Assembly: GCA_905478925.1 (NCBI GenBank)
Contig: CAJQKQ010000062.1
Location: 1-62,831, forward strand
DNA length: 62,831 nt
Reading direction: 5' to 3'
Source of the DNA: an uncultured Verrucomicrobiales bacterium
Lineage (GTDB): Bacteria > Verrucomicrobiota > Verrucomicrobiia > Verrucomicrobiales > Akkermansiaceae
Shown: piece after piece, positions 8,197-16,168 of the stretch
Position numbering within the stretch: position 1 is the stretch's first letter
How the letters are laid out: every line of letters starts with the position of its first letter
Notes under the pieces: generated by a model
Told to the model about the DNA's origin: nothing
The model's input: the letters and a program-made list of their open reading frames with translations, nothing else
The model's database searches: none
Made by a program: the position numbers and the translations under genes

Positions 8197-8280
8197 GCGT
8201 GTTTCGCGGTGGCGACCCCTTCGCGGCGATGAGTCCTTGGTCGTTTTATTGGAAACGAGACTCTAGCGAGAATGGGGGGA

Positions 8281-8308
8281 GTCAGGTGAGGGGGAGAGAT
8301 CACCTGAC
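8281..8308. repeat. Perfect 9-base inverted repeat between convergent genes
   Basis: GTCAGGTGA, a 10-base purine loop, then TCACCTGAC. It lies between the RRM gene and the convergent gene ending at 8428. There is no T-run directly after it, so a termination role is only possible. The rest of the 231-base spacer is AT-rich (8320-8400), with a second weak pair AATCCT/AGGATT at 8333 and 8363. Confidence 0.5.
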
Positions 8309-8427
8309 GACTTCATAATGCCACGTTTCAGTAATCCTTGTATTACGTAATCGCGTATAATTAGGATTCATTAAAAATACGAAAATCGATTTCTATCGAA
8401 AACCCAAGGAGTCAAAGGCTTTCGTGG

Positions 8428-8709
8428 CTATGGCCAGCCTTTCACGGCTTCCGAGATCGCATCTTCGGTGCCGGATTCCGTCCGGATGAATAGCTCCTGC
8501 AGGCCTTTTTCTGTCTGGGTAACGGCTTTTAGTCCCCCAGAAAGTTTTCGCTGGATGCGTATGCTGCCGGTGTTCTTTCCCTTGCCGAGGGATTTTCCGC
8601 CGTAAGACATGCCGATGATCACAGCGACCACGCCGTCAAGGGACTCGATTTTCCGAATCGTCTCTTTGCACTCCTTGGAGGTGGATTGGTGGCGTCCGCG
8701 TGATGGCAT
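8428..8709 (-). CDS. Small hypothetical protein (possibly DUF2103-like)
   Basis: A 93-residue basic protein starting MPSRGRHQSTSKECKETI. It reads as a compact alpha/beta domain with VVAVIIGMSYGGKSLGKGKN, IRIQRKLSGGLKAVTQTEKG and LQELFIRTES. The HS-like start, the central Gly/Lys loop, the SGGLKA strand and the QELF strand recall the DUF2103 family of small predicted metal-binding proteins, but the resemblance is weak and from memory. It starts 15 bases after the methyltransferase stop on the same strand, so it is probably co-transcribed with it. Function unknown. Confidence 0.6.
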   Translation of the reverse strand: MPSRGRHQSTSKECKETIRKIESLDGVVAVIIGMSYGGKSLGKGKNTGSIRIQRKLSGGLKAVTQTEKGLQELFIRTESGTEDAISEAVKGWP

Positions 8710-8724
8710 GATATGGATTTTTTC

Positions 8725-9756
8725 CTAAAGCCTTACCGCAGTCATGAAACCACGTTTCGAGATCGTCTCTTGGTATCCGCCGGGCTTGAAATTTGTTTCT
8801 TCCAATATCGCCGCATATTCGGCCGGTGAATAGCATTTCCCTTGAGTGATGTTCATCAGCAGCGCCGAGTATTCCGCGGTTTCGACCGGTCCGCACTTGT
8901 CGTCGTCGATGAAAGCATCGTGGATGATCAGCAATCCGCCGGGCGAAAGGGTTTCGGCGGCCTTCGCAAGGATCTCGCGGAGTTCTGGAGAATCCCAATC
9001 GTGGAGGACGTTGGAGAGAAGCACGATATCCGCCTCAGGCCATGGATCGAGGAACATGTCTCCTGCCTCCACTCCGATCCGTCCTTCCATTCCGTGGCGG
9101 GCGATTTCGGCGCGCACGATCCCGTCCACCGGTTCCTGCTCCAGCACGGTCGCGGAAAGCTGAGGGTGTGCGCGGCACATTGTCGCAGAATAGATTCCGC
9201 TGCCACCGCCGACGTCGAGCAGCTGTTTCCGTTCCCCGAGCAGCGGGCCGATGTGTGTCGCGAGCGCCTGTCCGAAGACAAGACCGCGGCAATTCATCAG
9301 CTCTGTAAACTCCTTGGCGAACTCCGGGTCGCGCATGGATTCGTGCCAGTCTCCGCCGCTGTCCTTCGCCTGCCAGTTCGCTGGTTTTCCGGTTTTCAGC
9401 ACGTGCAGAAAGGCGCGGACGATGGGCGTGTCCCGCACTGGGGAGTAGTAAGGGCCGAGGAACCATGGCGATCCTTTCACCAGGTGCTCGCGCCCCAGCG
9501 GGGAAAGCTGCAGGGCATCGGTGCCAATAATGAAGCCGTAGGCGCGGCACAGGGTCAGCAATACGTCGAGGGGGCGGGACTGGTAGCCGAAATGCTCCGC
9601 CGCTGTAGATGGGGAGGCTCCGTCGTTTTCCGAGAGCCAGGTGAAAAAATCCGCGTGTAGCAGCGCTGCCGAGATCAGCTCCGCCGCGTATTGGCGGTCG
9701 CGCAGCTGGAGGATGGGCGCGGGATCGGTGGTTGGCGAGTTGGCGGGGATTTTCAT
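8725..9756 (-). CDS. SAM-dependent O-methyltransferase-like protein (acetylserotonin O-methyltransferase type)
   Basis: A 343-residue protein. The N-terminal part is a dimerisation/winged-helix region typical of plant-type and polyketide O-methyltransferases (DFFTWLSENDGASPSTAAEH, then RPLDVLLTLCRAYGF). The C-terminal Rossmann fold has the SAM motif LLDVGGGSGIYSATMCRAHP, the acidic GDMFLDPWPEADIVLLSNV segment, the catalytic-type pair LHDWD, and GGLLIIHDAFIDDD. The ATG at 9756 (MKIPANS) is preferred over one 14 codons upstream because homology starts later; neither has a clear Shine-Dalgarno. The substrate is unknown and no biosynthetic cluster surrounds it. Confidence 0.85.
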   Translation of the reverse strand: MKIPANSPTTDPAPILQLRDRQYAAELISAALLHADFFTWLSENDGASPSTAAEHFGYQSRPLDVLLTLCRAYGFIIGTDALQLSPLGREHLVKGSPWFLGPYYSPVRDTPIVRAFLHVLKTGKPANWQAKDSGGDWHESMRDPEFAKEFTELMNCRGLVFGQALATHIGPLLGERKQLLDVGGGSGIYSATMCRAHPQLSATVLEQEPVDGIVRAEIARHGMEGRIGVEAGDMFLDPWPEADIVLLSNVLHDWDSPELREILAKAAETLSPGGLLIIHDAFIDDDKCGPVETAEYSALLMNITQGKCYSPAEYAAILEETNFKPGGYQETISKRGFMTAVRL

Positions 9757-9860
9757 GGGATCTGTGCCGAGGATGATCTCCGCTGCGCGGCCATGCAAGC
9801 ACGCCGGGTGCAGGGTAATGGTCTGGAGCAGCGATAACTCTCGTCATTTCCGCATGGGCG

Positions 9861-11009
9861 TTGCAGTGTGGCGGCTTAACAGAAACACATACGATTTTGA
9901 GCGATTTCAGGGAATTGGGGATACCGGCGGATTTGGTGAAGGGGCTCGTAGAGCTGGGCATCGTGACGCCGACGGAAGTGCAGGCGAGGTCTATCCCTTT
10001 CCTGATGAAGAACGGCGGAGATTTCTGTGCGCAAGCGCAGACGGGGACGGGCAAGACGGCGGCCTTCGGGCTGCCACTGCTAACGAAAGTGGATCCGAAG
10101 AAGTCACATATCCAGGGTTTGGTGATCGCTCCGACCCGGGAGCTGGCGAAGCAGATCGCCAAGCAGCTTTTCCGCTACACCAAGTATTCAGAGAAGATTT
10201 TTGTTGAGGTGCTATCTGGTGGCGAGCCGATGGACGGGCAGATCGTGAGGCTGAAACGGCCGACGCACATCGTGGTGGCGACGCCGGGCAGGCTGCTGGA
10301 TCTGCTCAGGAAAAAGGCGCTGACGCTGGTGAACGTCAAACACCTCGTGCTCGACGAAGCGGACGAGATGCTGAGCATGGGTTTCAAAAAAGACTTGGTC
10401 TCGATCTTCGGCCTGACGCGCGGGCGGCGCAGTACCTGGCTTTTTTCCGCGACCTTTCCCGACTCGATCCAATCGCTGGTGAAGGGCGCTATGCCGGGAC
10501 AGCCGGAGATCCTGACGGTGGACAAGGCGCATGTGGTGAACCAGAATATTGACCACCGCTACGCGGTCTGTGGGAAAGACGAGAAAAACGAGTTCATCAC
10601 GGAATTCCTCGGCAGGCGCGGCGAGGAAAGGGGTCTGATCTTTGTTCGAACCAAGGCGGGCGCGGTGGCGCTCGGGCGACAGCTTGAGAAGCTCGGATTC
10701 CCCGTGGATGTGATCCAGGGAGACCTCTCGCAGCGCGAGCGAGACAAGGTGATGCGCGGCTTCAAGGGCGGCAGGACGCGCATCCTCATCGCCACCGACG
10801 TGGCGGCGCGGGGGATCGATGTGGAAGGGCTGTCCTTTGTGATCCATTATCAGCTACCCGATGAAATGGACTACTACACCCACCGTAGTGGACGCACCGC
10901 GCGGGCGGGGAAGAAGGGTGCATCGATTGCGCTCATCGACCCGAGGGAGAGGAAGAAGATCGGGAGATTCGAGGAGGCGCTCGGGGTGACGTTCACAGAG
11001 ATGGGGTGA
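9861..11009 (+). CDS. DEAD-box ATP-dependent RNA helicase
   Basis: A 382-residue RNA helicase core. Counting from 9861: PTEVQ (Q motif), AQTGTGKT at 59-66, PTRELA at 91-96, TPGR, DEAD at 165-168, SAT at 196-198, LIFVRT, ATDVAARGID, and HRSGRTARAG. All motifs are intact. The frame has no ATG before the Q motif; the likely starts are TTG at 9861 or TTG at 9897, the latter beginning directly at LSDFRELGIP. The protein stops soon after motif VI, without the basic tail of RhlE-type helicases. The role is RNA unwinding in ribosome assembly or decay. It is divergent from the methyltransferase gene. Confidence 0.93.
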   Translation: MQCGGLTETHTILSDFRELGIPADLVKGLVELGIVTPTEVQARSIPFLMKNGGDFCAQAQTGTGKTAAFGLPLLTKVDPKKSHIQGLVIAPTRELAKQIAKQLFRYTKYSEKIFVEVLSGGEPMDGQIVRLKRPTHIVVATPGRLLDLLRKKALTLVNVKHLVLDEADEMLSMGFKKDLVSIFGLTRGRRSTWLFSATFPDSIQSLVKGAMPGQPEILTVDKAHVVNQNIDHRYAVCGKDEKNEFITEFLGRRGEERGLIFVRTKAGAVALGRQLEKLGFPVDVIQGDLSQRERDKVMRGFKGGRTRILIATDVAARGIDVEGLSFVIHYQLPDEMDYYTHRSGRTARAGKKGASIALIDPRERKKIGRFEEALGVTFTEMG

Positions 11010-11050
11010 CTTTTCGTGACGTCCCATCGGTTTGGATTTTTCTTTCTGGA

Positions 11051-11323
11051 TTAGTCGGTGGGTGACGTCCACAGGAGTCCAAACATAAGCGACGAAATGA
11101 AGACGAAGAGGCTAAGCCTCGCAATAACCGGCGTGCGTTTTCGGAACAAGAGGAATAACCCGCCCGAAAGGATCCAGGCTACCAAACCTACGAAAAACAC
11201 TACGGTTGTTAGCGGGGTCTCGTGATTCGTTTTCGTCTTGAGATAGGAGTATAAACACAACGCAGTGTAGTGGGTCAGGGCAGTCACCCCGAATACCTGC
11301 CAATGTCGCAGGGTAGGTTTCAT
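11051..11323 (-). CDS. Small three-helix membrane protein, coupled to the DUF58 gene
   Basis: A 90-residue protein beginning MKPTLRHWQVFGVTALTHY. Hydrophobic segments lie at about residues 8-27, 36-58 and 66-85. Its ATG overlaps the TGA stop of the DUF58 gene as ATGA (11320-11323), which implies translational coupling. This overlap is the reason for choosing this start over a longer frame that would run inside the DUF58 gene. DUF58 loci often include membrane proteins with von Willebrand factor-type partners; none other is visible here. Family not recognised. Confidence 0.75.
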   Translation of the reverse strand: MKPTLRHWQVFGVTALTHYTALCLYSYLKTKTNHETPLTTVVFFVGLVAWILSGGLFLLFRKRTPVIARLSLFVFISSLMFGLLWTSPTD

Positions 11324-12147
11324 TTCGTCGGTTCGACGGCTTTGGCGGGGAGGGCGTGGGAGTAGAGGGCGGGGATGAGTTCTGGCTCGCAGGGGATGCG
11401 GGCGAAGGGTGCCTGGTGGCGGATGGCGGCGTCTTTCCAGAGATTGAAATGGGTGGTGTAGGCCTCGTTGTAGCGGCGGAGGGTGGTGGCCTCGATGCGG
11501 TGGGTGTGCCTGGTTTTCCGCTCGGCGTCGATGAAGTCGTAGTTGCCGGACCATGCGGGATCCGCCTCGTCGGCAGTGTAGGGGCAGAAGAGGATGGGCG
11601 TGCCCTGCCGCTGGCCGAGGGCGCGGAGGACGGGGTTGGGATCGGTGGGGAAAAGGAGGTCGGAGACGAGCACGCGCAGGGCGCTGGAACGGAGAGGCAG
11701 GCGCTGGATTTTCGGAGGGGCGGAAGGGTCGCTGGCTGCGAGGGATTTCACATCGGCCTGCCAGCGGTTGGCGCGGAGGGAGAGGGGATCGATGGCGATT
11801 TGGGCATCCCCGGCGATGGCGTAGATGCGGACACTGGCGCCGGCGGCAAGAGAAGAATCGGTGAGGAAGGCGAGCAATTCGCCGGTGCGTTTTTCCTTTT
11901 CCGGAGAGAAGAACATCGAGGCGGAGGCATCGAGGATGAGATCGACGACAGGACGGATCTCCTCGCGGAAGAGCTTCATGGAATACTGGCCGGTGCGGGC
12001 ATAGGCCTGCCAGTTGATGTGGCGGGGGTCGTCGCCCGGAGAGTAGGCACGGTGATCCTGGAAGTCCATGGAGGCGCCGGTGCCGGAACCGGCGAACTCA
12101 CCGGCGGCGCCTCGCCAGACTCGGGTGCGGAAGGGGAGACGAAGCAT
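11320..12147 (-). CDS. DUF58 domain-containing protein
   Basis: A 275-residue protein. Residues 25-60 contain the family signature GTGASMDFQDHRAYSPGDDP, RHINWQAYARTGQY and then KLFREE. A von Willebrand-like segment follows, VVDLILDASASMFF, with the DxSxS metal-site pattern. DUF58 proteins usually sit beside MoxR ATPases and VWA proteins in chaperone-like modules; no MoxR gene is in this window, so the partner is elsewhere or absent. No signal peptide or membrane segment is evident. It lies between a repeat-containing spacer downstream of the M16 peptidase and the coupled small membrane protein. Confidence 0.9.
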   Translation of the reverse strand: MLRLPFRTRVWRGAAGEFAGSGTGASMDFQDHRAYSPGDDPRHINWQAYARTGQYSMKLFREEIRPVVDLILDASASMFFSPEKEKRTGELLAFLTDSSLAAGASVRIYAIAGDAQIAIDPLSLRANRWQADVKSLAASDPSAPPKIQRLPLRSSALRVLVSDLLFPTDPNPVLRALGQRQGTPILFCPYTADEADPAWSGNYDFIDAERKTRHTHRIEATTLRRYNEAYTTHFNLWKDAAIRHQAPFARIPCEPELIPALYSHALPAKAVEPTK

Positions 12148-12157
12148 GATGGTAGAA

Positions 12158-12188
12158 AACTCTAAATTTTAAATTCTAAACTCTAAGG
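12158..12188. repeat. Heptanucleotide tandem array, inverted relative to 509-543
   Basis: On the minus strand the units read approximately TTAGAGT, TTAGAAT, TTAAAAT, TTAGAGT. It shares the 17-base stretch TTAGAGTTTAGAATTTA with the array before mnmA. It fills most of the 64-base spacer between the M16 peptidase stop and the DUF58 start. Confidence 0.7.
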
Positions 12189-12211
12189 AAGAGGGCGACC
12201 GGGGGTCGCCG

Positions 12212-15139
12212 CTACTCAGGGAGGATGGAGGCTTTGATTAGGTTTTTCTTGGAGAAATACTTTTTGGCGAGAGCGTTGACTTCTTCGAGCGTGATGGATT
12301 TGTAGTCCTCGTCGCGGCTGCGAGCAAGGTCGAGGCGGTTGGGATCGGCCTGGGACTGGGATAGGACGGTGGAGAGCCAGTAGGAGTTGTCGCGGTTGGT
12401 CTTCTCAAGCTGGGAGATGGTGGGGGCGATGGCGCGGGAAAGCTCGTCGTCTGTGGCTCCCTTTTTCGCAAGTTCCGCAGCAATGGTTTCCATGGTGTTA
12501 AGAAGGAGAGTGATGTCATCCGGTTTCCCGACGGCTTGTGCGATGAGATAGCCAAAGCCCTTGAGGGCGTCGTCTCCGGTGGCACCGGCGTTGGGCGAGT
12601 AGGATGCGCCGAGCTTCTCGCGGATCTCCTCACGGAGGCGGTCGCCGAAAATATCGGAGAGGACGTTGAGGCGGCGGAACTCGGGAATATTGCCGCGCAT
12701 ACCATCGGTCTTCCAGATCGCGGTGGCGATGGCCTGCGGGACTTTGGATTCATAGGTGAAGGTCTTTCCGGCCGGGGCTTCCGGGAAATCGACGGCCCGC
12801 GGGTTCGCGGTTTTGGTGGCGGGTTTGGCGTTGCGCTCCGGAAGGGTGCCGATGGTGGCGAGTAGGTCGGCGATGAGCTTTTGCTGATCGAAATCGCCAA
12901 CGATGCTCAACTCCAAGTAGCCCTTTTTAAGTTCTGGAGTGATCCATTCCTTTACCTCATCAATGGTGTAGCCGGAGAGCTGAACCTGGGTGGGGAGGGT
13001 GTAGCGAGAATCGCCTCCGTGGAGCCATGCACCCATTTCCTTGGCCGGGCCGGATGGGGTGTGTTTGAGGTTCTGGAAGAGGACTGGGATCGCTTTCTGA
13101 AACTGCCAGAGAGCCTCCGGGCGGTAGCCGGGATCGGTGAGTGAGGCGACCATGATCTGGAGTTGGAGTAGCTGGTCTTCCGGGGTGGTCGAGCCGGAGA
13201 GGGTGAAGGCGTCTTCGGCTATTCCCATGCCGACCGATACGTTGCGCCCGGCGAGGATCTCGGAGAGTTCGTCGTTCGAGTGCTTGCCGAGGCCGCCGCC
13301 GTCGTAGATGGATTGCGCGAAGGCATCGAGCATGGGCTTGTCCTGCGGTTGGGAGAGCTTACCGGAGCCGATGCGGGCGGTCATGCGGATGCGGTTCTTC
13401 TCGAAATCGGTTTTCTTGAGGTTGATTCGGATGTTGTTTGCGAGGATGAGCTGGGTGGCACCGAGATCCTCAATCTCCGTGGTTTTTTCAACCGTGCCGG
13501 CTTTCCCGAAATCGGTGTAGGCGAAGGGGATGATGGCACGAGCGACAGGCTGCTCGACGGCGGTTCCGGTGGATTCTTGATAGAGTGCAGCGAGGGATTT
13601 TGTACCGTCCTCCGGAGTCTCCTTGGTGGAGAGAACGAGGTGGTAGCCAGGGGCTTCCCAGAAAGAGTTGAAGCCGCCGTTGACCATTTCCACGGTGATG
13701 GCGTCGAGGGCTTTCGTGCCGATTTCAAGGTTCGTCTCTGGGGTGGAGAAGACTGTGCCGTCGTTGACCGAACCGGCGATGGCGGTTGCTAGCGACTCGG
13801 ACTTGCGGGAGCCCTTGCGTTTCACCGCCTCCTGATAGGAGTTCAGGATATTCGCTTTGGCTTCGGTAAGTTCGGCCTCGGTGAAGCCGTGTTGGAGCGC
13901 GCGGCGGAATTCCTGCTCAAGTATGGGGAGGGCTTCCTTCCAGCGGTCGTCCGCAGCGACGGCGGAAATGGAGCCGAGTTCGAGTTCATTGAAGAGCACG
14001 GATTTTGAGGCCTCGCCGGATGCGATCGGGGAGTTCTCCAGCTTGGAAAGGCGCTGGAAGCGGCGACTCATGATGAAGTTTGCGATGGAGATCGGGAGCT
14101 TCGCTGCGCGGTTTGCTGCGGTGTCGGGTTTGCTTTCGTAGGGACGGACGAGCAGAAGAGAGATATCCGTGGAGTCGAGTTCGGGATCGGAGAAGACGTG
14201 CGCCTCTATGCCCTCCGGGATTGTGACCGTGCCGAGATCCGGATCGGTACCCGGCTTCTCCGGGTTCTTCATGGAGCCGAAGGTGGACTTGATTGTTTCC
14301 TCCATCTCTGCCGCATCGATGTTACCGACGACAACGAAGGTCATGCGGTCGGGGACGTAGTATTTTGTATAGAAATCGGTGAAGCGCTCGCGCGGGGCAT
14401 TCTCGATGATCTCTTCCTCGCCGATGGGGAAACGTTTCGGGATAAGAGAGCCGGGCAGCAGGGTGGTGAACTGTTTCTGCATCATGCGGTAGCCGACGGA
14501 ATCGCGGGAGCGTTTCTCGGAAAGGATCACGCCGCGTTCGGCATTGATTTCCTCCTCGCTGAGCAGTGCGCCATCGCCGAAGTCGCGCATGATGCCGAAG
14601 CAGAGATCCATGGTGTCCGGCTTGAGATCGGGGAGATCGAGCATGTAGACAGTTTCGTCGAATGAGGTGTAGGCATTGACGTGGGCACCGAATGCTATGC
14701 CGCGTGTCTGCATCTGGCGGATGAGGGTGTTCGCATCCTTGAAGCTTTGGGTGCCGTTGAAGACCATGTGCTCGAGGAAATGCGCGAGGCCGCGCTGATC
14801 GTCCTCTTCCATGAGCGCGCCGGCTGCGATGTGAAGCCGGATTGAGACGCGATCCGGAGGCTCGGAGTTCGGCAGGATCATGTAGCGGAATCCGTTATCG
14901 AGGCTGCCGAAGACGGCGGAGGCATCGGCGGGGATATCGGACTGCGATTGCGGCCATGGCTTCGCGGCGGCGGTTATTTCTCCGGCGGCTGGGGCAGCGG
15001 GTTCGTTCGTAGTGGTTTCTTCTGCGGCCGGCTTGGATTCGATAGCCTCCACGGATTCGGTCTTCTTTGCACGGATGGAGAGGGTGATGGCGGTGAGCGC
15101 GAGTATGAGGGCGAGGATGAGAGGGCTAGCGTTTCGCAT
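12212..15139 (-). CDS. M16 family (insulinase-like) zinc peptidase, exported
   Basis: A 975-residue protein with two M16 halves. The N-terminus has a signal peptide or anchor (SPLILALILALTAITLSI, residues 5-22), then a low-complexity Ala/Glu/Pro linker to about residue 60. The inverted zinc motif HFLEH is at residues 120-124 within GLAHFLEHMVFNGTQSF, with the downstream glutamate in EEEINAERGVILSEKRSRDS. The second, inactive half runs through about residues 540-960. This is the pattern of periplasmic PqqL/insulinase-type peptidases that digest short peptides. The ATG at 15139 is chosen because the signal peptide follows directly; the upstream in-frame extension crosses repeat DNA. Confidence 0.93.
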   Translation of the reverse strand: MRNASPLILALILALTAITLSIRAKKTESVEAIESKPAAEETTTNEPAAPAAGEITAAAKPWPQSQSDIPADASAVFGSLDNGFRYMILPNSEPPDRVSIRLHIAAGALMEEDDQRGLAHFLEHMVFNGTQSFKDANTLIRQMQTRGIAFGAHVNAYTSFDETVYMLDLPDLKPDTMDLCFGIMRDFGDGALLSEEEINAERGVILSEKRSRDSVGYRMMQKQFTTLLPGSLIPKRFPIGEEEIIENAPRERFTDFYTKYYVPDRMTFVVVGNIDAAEMEETIKSTFGSMKNPEKPGTDPDLGTVTIPEGIEAHVFSDPELDSTDISLLLVRPYESKPDTAANRAAKLPISIANFIMSRRFQRLSKLENSPIASGEASKSVLFNELELGSISAVAADDRWKEALPILEQEFRRALQHGFTEAELTEAKANILNSYQEAVKRKGSRKSESLATAIAGSVNDGTVFSTPETNLEIGTKALDAITVEMVNGGFNSFWEAPGYHLVLSTKETPEDGTKSLAALYQESTGTAVEQPVARAIIPFAYTDFGKAGTVEKTTEIEDLGATQLILANNIRINLKKTDFEKNRIRMTARIGSGKLSQPQDKPMLDAFAQSIYDGGGLGKHSNDELSEILAGRNVSVGMGIAEDAFTLSGSTTPEDQLLQLQIMVASLTDPGYRPEALWQFQKAIPVLFQNLKHTPSGPAKEMGAWLHGGDSRYTLPTQVQLSGYTIDEVKEWITPELKKGYLELSIVGDFDQQKLIADLLATIGTLPERNAKPATKTANPRAVDFPEAPAGKTFTYESKVPQAIATAIWKTDGMRGNIPEFRRLNVLSDIFGDRLREEIREKLGASYSPNAGATGDDALKGFGYLIAQAVGKPDDITLLLNTMETIAAELAKKGATDDELSRAIAPTISQLEKTNRDNSYWLSTVLSQSQADPNRLDLARSRDEDYKSITLEEVNALAKKYFSKKNLIKASILPE

Positions 15140-15214
15140 GGGGGCAAGAATCGCCGGAAGCGGGCGGATTGCAAGAACGGCTTGGGCCGTGAATGCTGAA
15201 GAACTTTCAAGAGG

Positions 15215-15353
15215 TTCAACCGCCAAGTAAGAGAAGTTCGCCAAGTTGAATTGGAAATGGGGTGCCGGATATCCCCGGAAGCGCATGTTCCCGGTTCTGG
15301 GAAAGAATTCAATGGTGTCACTTGTCTTGCTTGGCGAACTTGGCGGTTCAATC
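15215..15353. repeat. Inverted pair of a GCCAAG-rich dispersed repeat
   Basis: Left arm 15215-15245 contains TTCAACCGCCAAG and AGTTCGCCAAG. Right arm 15326-15353 is its reverse complement in pattern: CTTGGCGAACTTGGCGGTT. A third copy in direct orientation lies at 52507-52538. The pair sits in the 273-base spacer between the divergent M16 peptidase and DUF2721 genes, which holds no gene that I can see. Confidence 0.7.
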
Positions 15354-15375
15354 TTTTGGAAGGAGCCTTGGCATG

Positions 15376-15390
15376 GCGGTTGCAAACCGC
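15376..15390. repeat. Hairpin related to the 3350 and 50570 elements
   Basis: GCGGTT-GCA-AACCGC, just upstream of the DUF2721 start. It shares the loop sequence and general form of the hairpin at 3350-3366. Confidence 0.5.
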
Positions 15391-15412
15391 TGCTATGGGA
15401 GTAAAAGGGGGC

Positions 15413-15820
15413 ATGACACTTGAGGTTTCCACGCCCGCTCTGCTTTTCCCGGCAATTAGCCTGCTATTTCTTTCCTACACGAACCGCTTCCTGCACCTGT
15501 CGGCACTAATTCGAAAGCTGCACGGGGAGTGGCTAGAAAGGGGTGATTGTATGGCGCGCAAGCAGATCGATAACCTGCGGCGGCGACTGGTGCTGATCCG
15601 TGGGATGCAATTGCTCGGAGCAATCAGTCTACTGCTGTGCGTCGTGGCAATGGTGGCAGTGATGCTCGATGTCAGCGACATAGCACTGTTTACGTTCGGC
15701 ACAGCACTGCTGTTGATGGGTGCCTCGCTGGCTTGCCTTGTTTGGGAAGTCTGGATTTCCGGGGGTGCCCTGAAAATTATGCTCTCCGCCGTGGAGGGTG
15801 GTGGTGAGAAAAGAAAGTGA
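15413..15820 (+). CDS. DUF2721 family membrane protein
   Basis: A 135-residue protein. It begins MTLEVSTPALLFPAISLLFL, the characteristic N-terminus of DUF2721, followed by YTNRFLHLSALIRKLH, RRRLVLIRGMQLLGAISLLL and a final helix with SLACLVWEVWISGGAL. Three membrane segments are predicted at about residues 8-24, 66-84 and 92-113. The ATG at 15413 is preceded by a purine stretch (AAAAGGGGGC) that can serve as the ribosome-binding site; the longer in-frame extension lies in repeat DNA. Function unknown. Confidence 0.88.
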   Translation: MTLEVSTPALLFPAISLLFLSYTNRFLHLSALIRKLHGEWLERGDCMARKQIDNLRRRLVLIRGMQLLGAISLLLCVVAMVAVMLDVSDIALFTFGTALLLMGASLACLVWEVWISGGALKIMLSAVEGGGEKRK

Positions 15821-15856
15821 GTTGCGGGATGGGTTGAGTCGGGCTACCCATTTGCC

Positions 15857-16114
15857 ATGGAATCCTCAAAAACATCGTTCAGTATCGCATCCATTGTGGC
15901 GATCATCGCCGCGATTCTGAGTTTTAAGTTCGGGGCGATACTCGGACTCATCATGGCGGCGGTGGCGTTTATTTTCGGCGCGCTCGGGATCATCCTCGCG
16001 CTGGTGCCGAATACGCGTGGCGGTGGCCTCAGTATCCTTGCTGTGATCCTGAGTTTCGTGGGCGTGATCGCGGCGATCGTAAAGGCAGTGATCTGGATTT
16101 TCAGCCTCGGGTGA
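15857..16114 (+). CDS. Small Gly/Ala/Ile-rich membrane protein
   Basis: An 85-residue protein that is almost wholly hydrophobic: IASIVAIIAAILSFKFGAIL, a second segment with FIFGALGIILALVP, then GGGLSILAVILSFVGVIAAI. Three helices fit the small DUF4190-like class of membrane proteins. Initiation at 15857 is supported by the even hydrophobic pattern that starts soon after. No family can be named with confidence. It lies 37 bases after DUF2721 and 55 before the HerA-like gene, so a common transcript is possible. Confidence 0.75.
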   Translation: MESSKTSFSIASIVAIIAAILSFKFGAILGLIMAAVAFIFGALGIILALVPNTRGGGLSILAVILSFVGVIAAIVKAVIWIFSLG

Positions 16115-16168
16115 AGGACGTGGTTTCGTTCTGGAACTTTCCGCTCGGCGACCCAAAGTGATGTAACG

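Noticed and set aside
8842..9660. A 272-codon plus-strand frame opposite the methyltransferase
   Set aside because: Antisense shadow; the minus strand has complete SAM motifs.
11356..12165. A 269-codon plus-strand frame opposite the DUF58 gene
   Set aside because: Gly/Glu/Ala-rich antisense shadow; DUF58 on the other strand has clear motifs and an ATGA overlap with the next gene.
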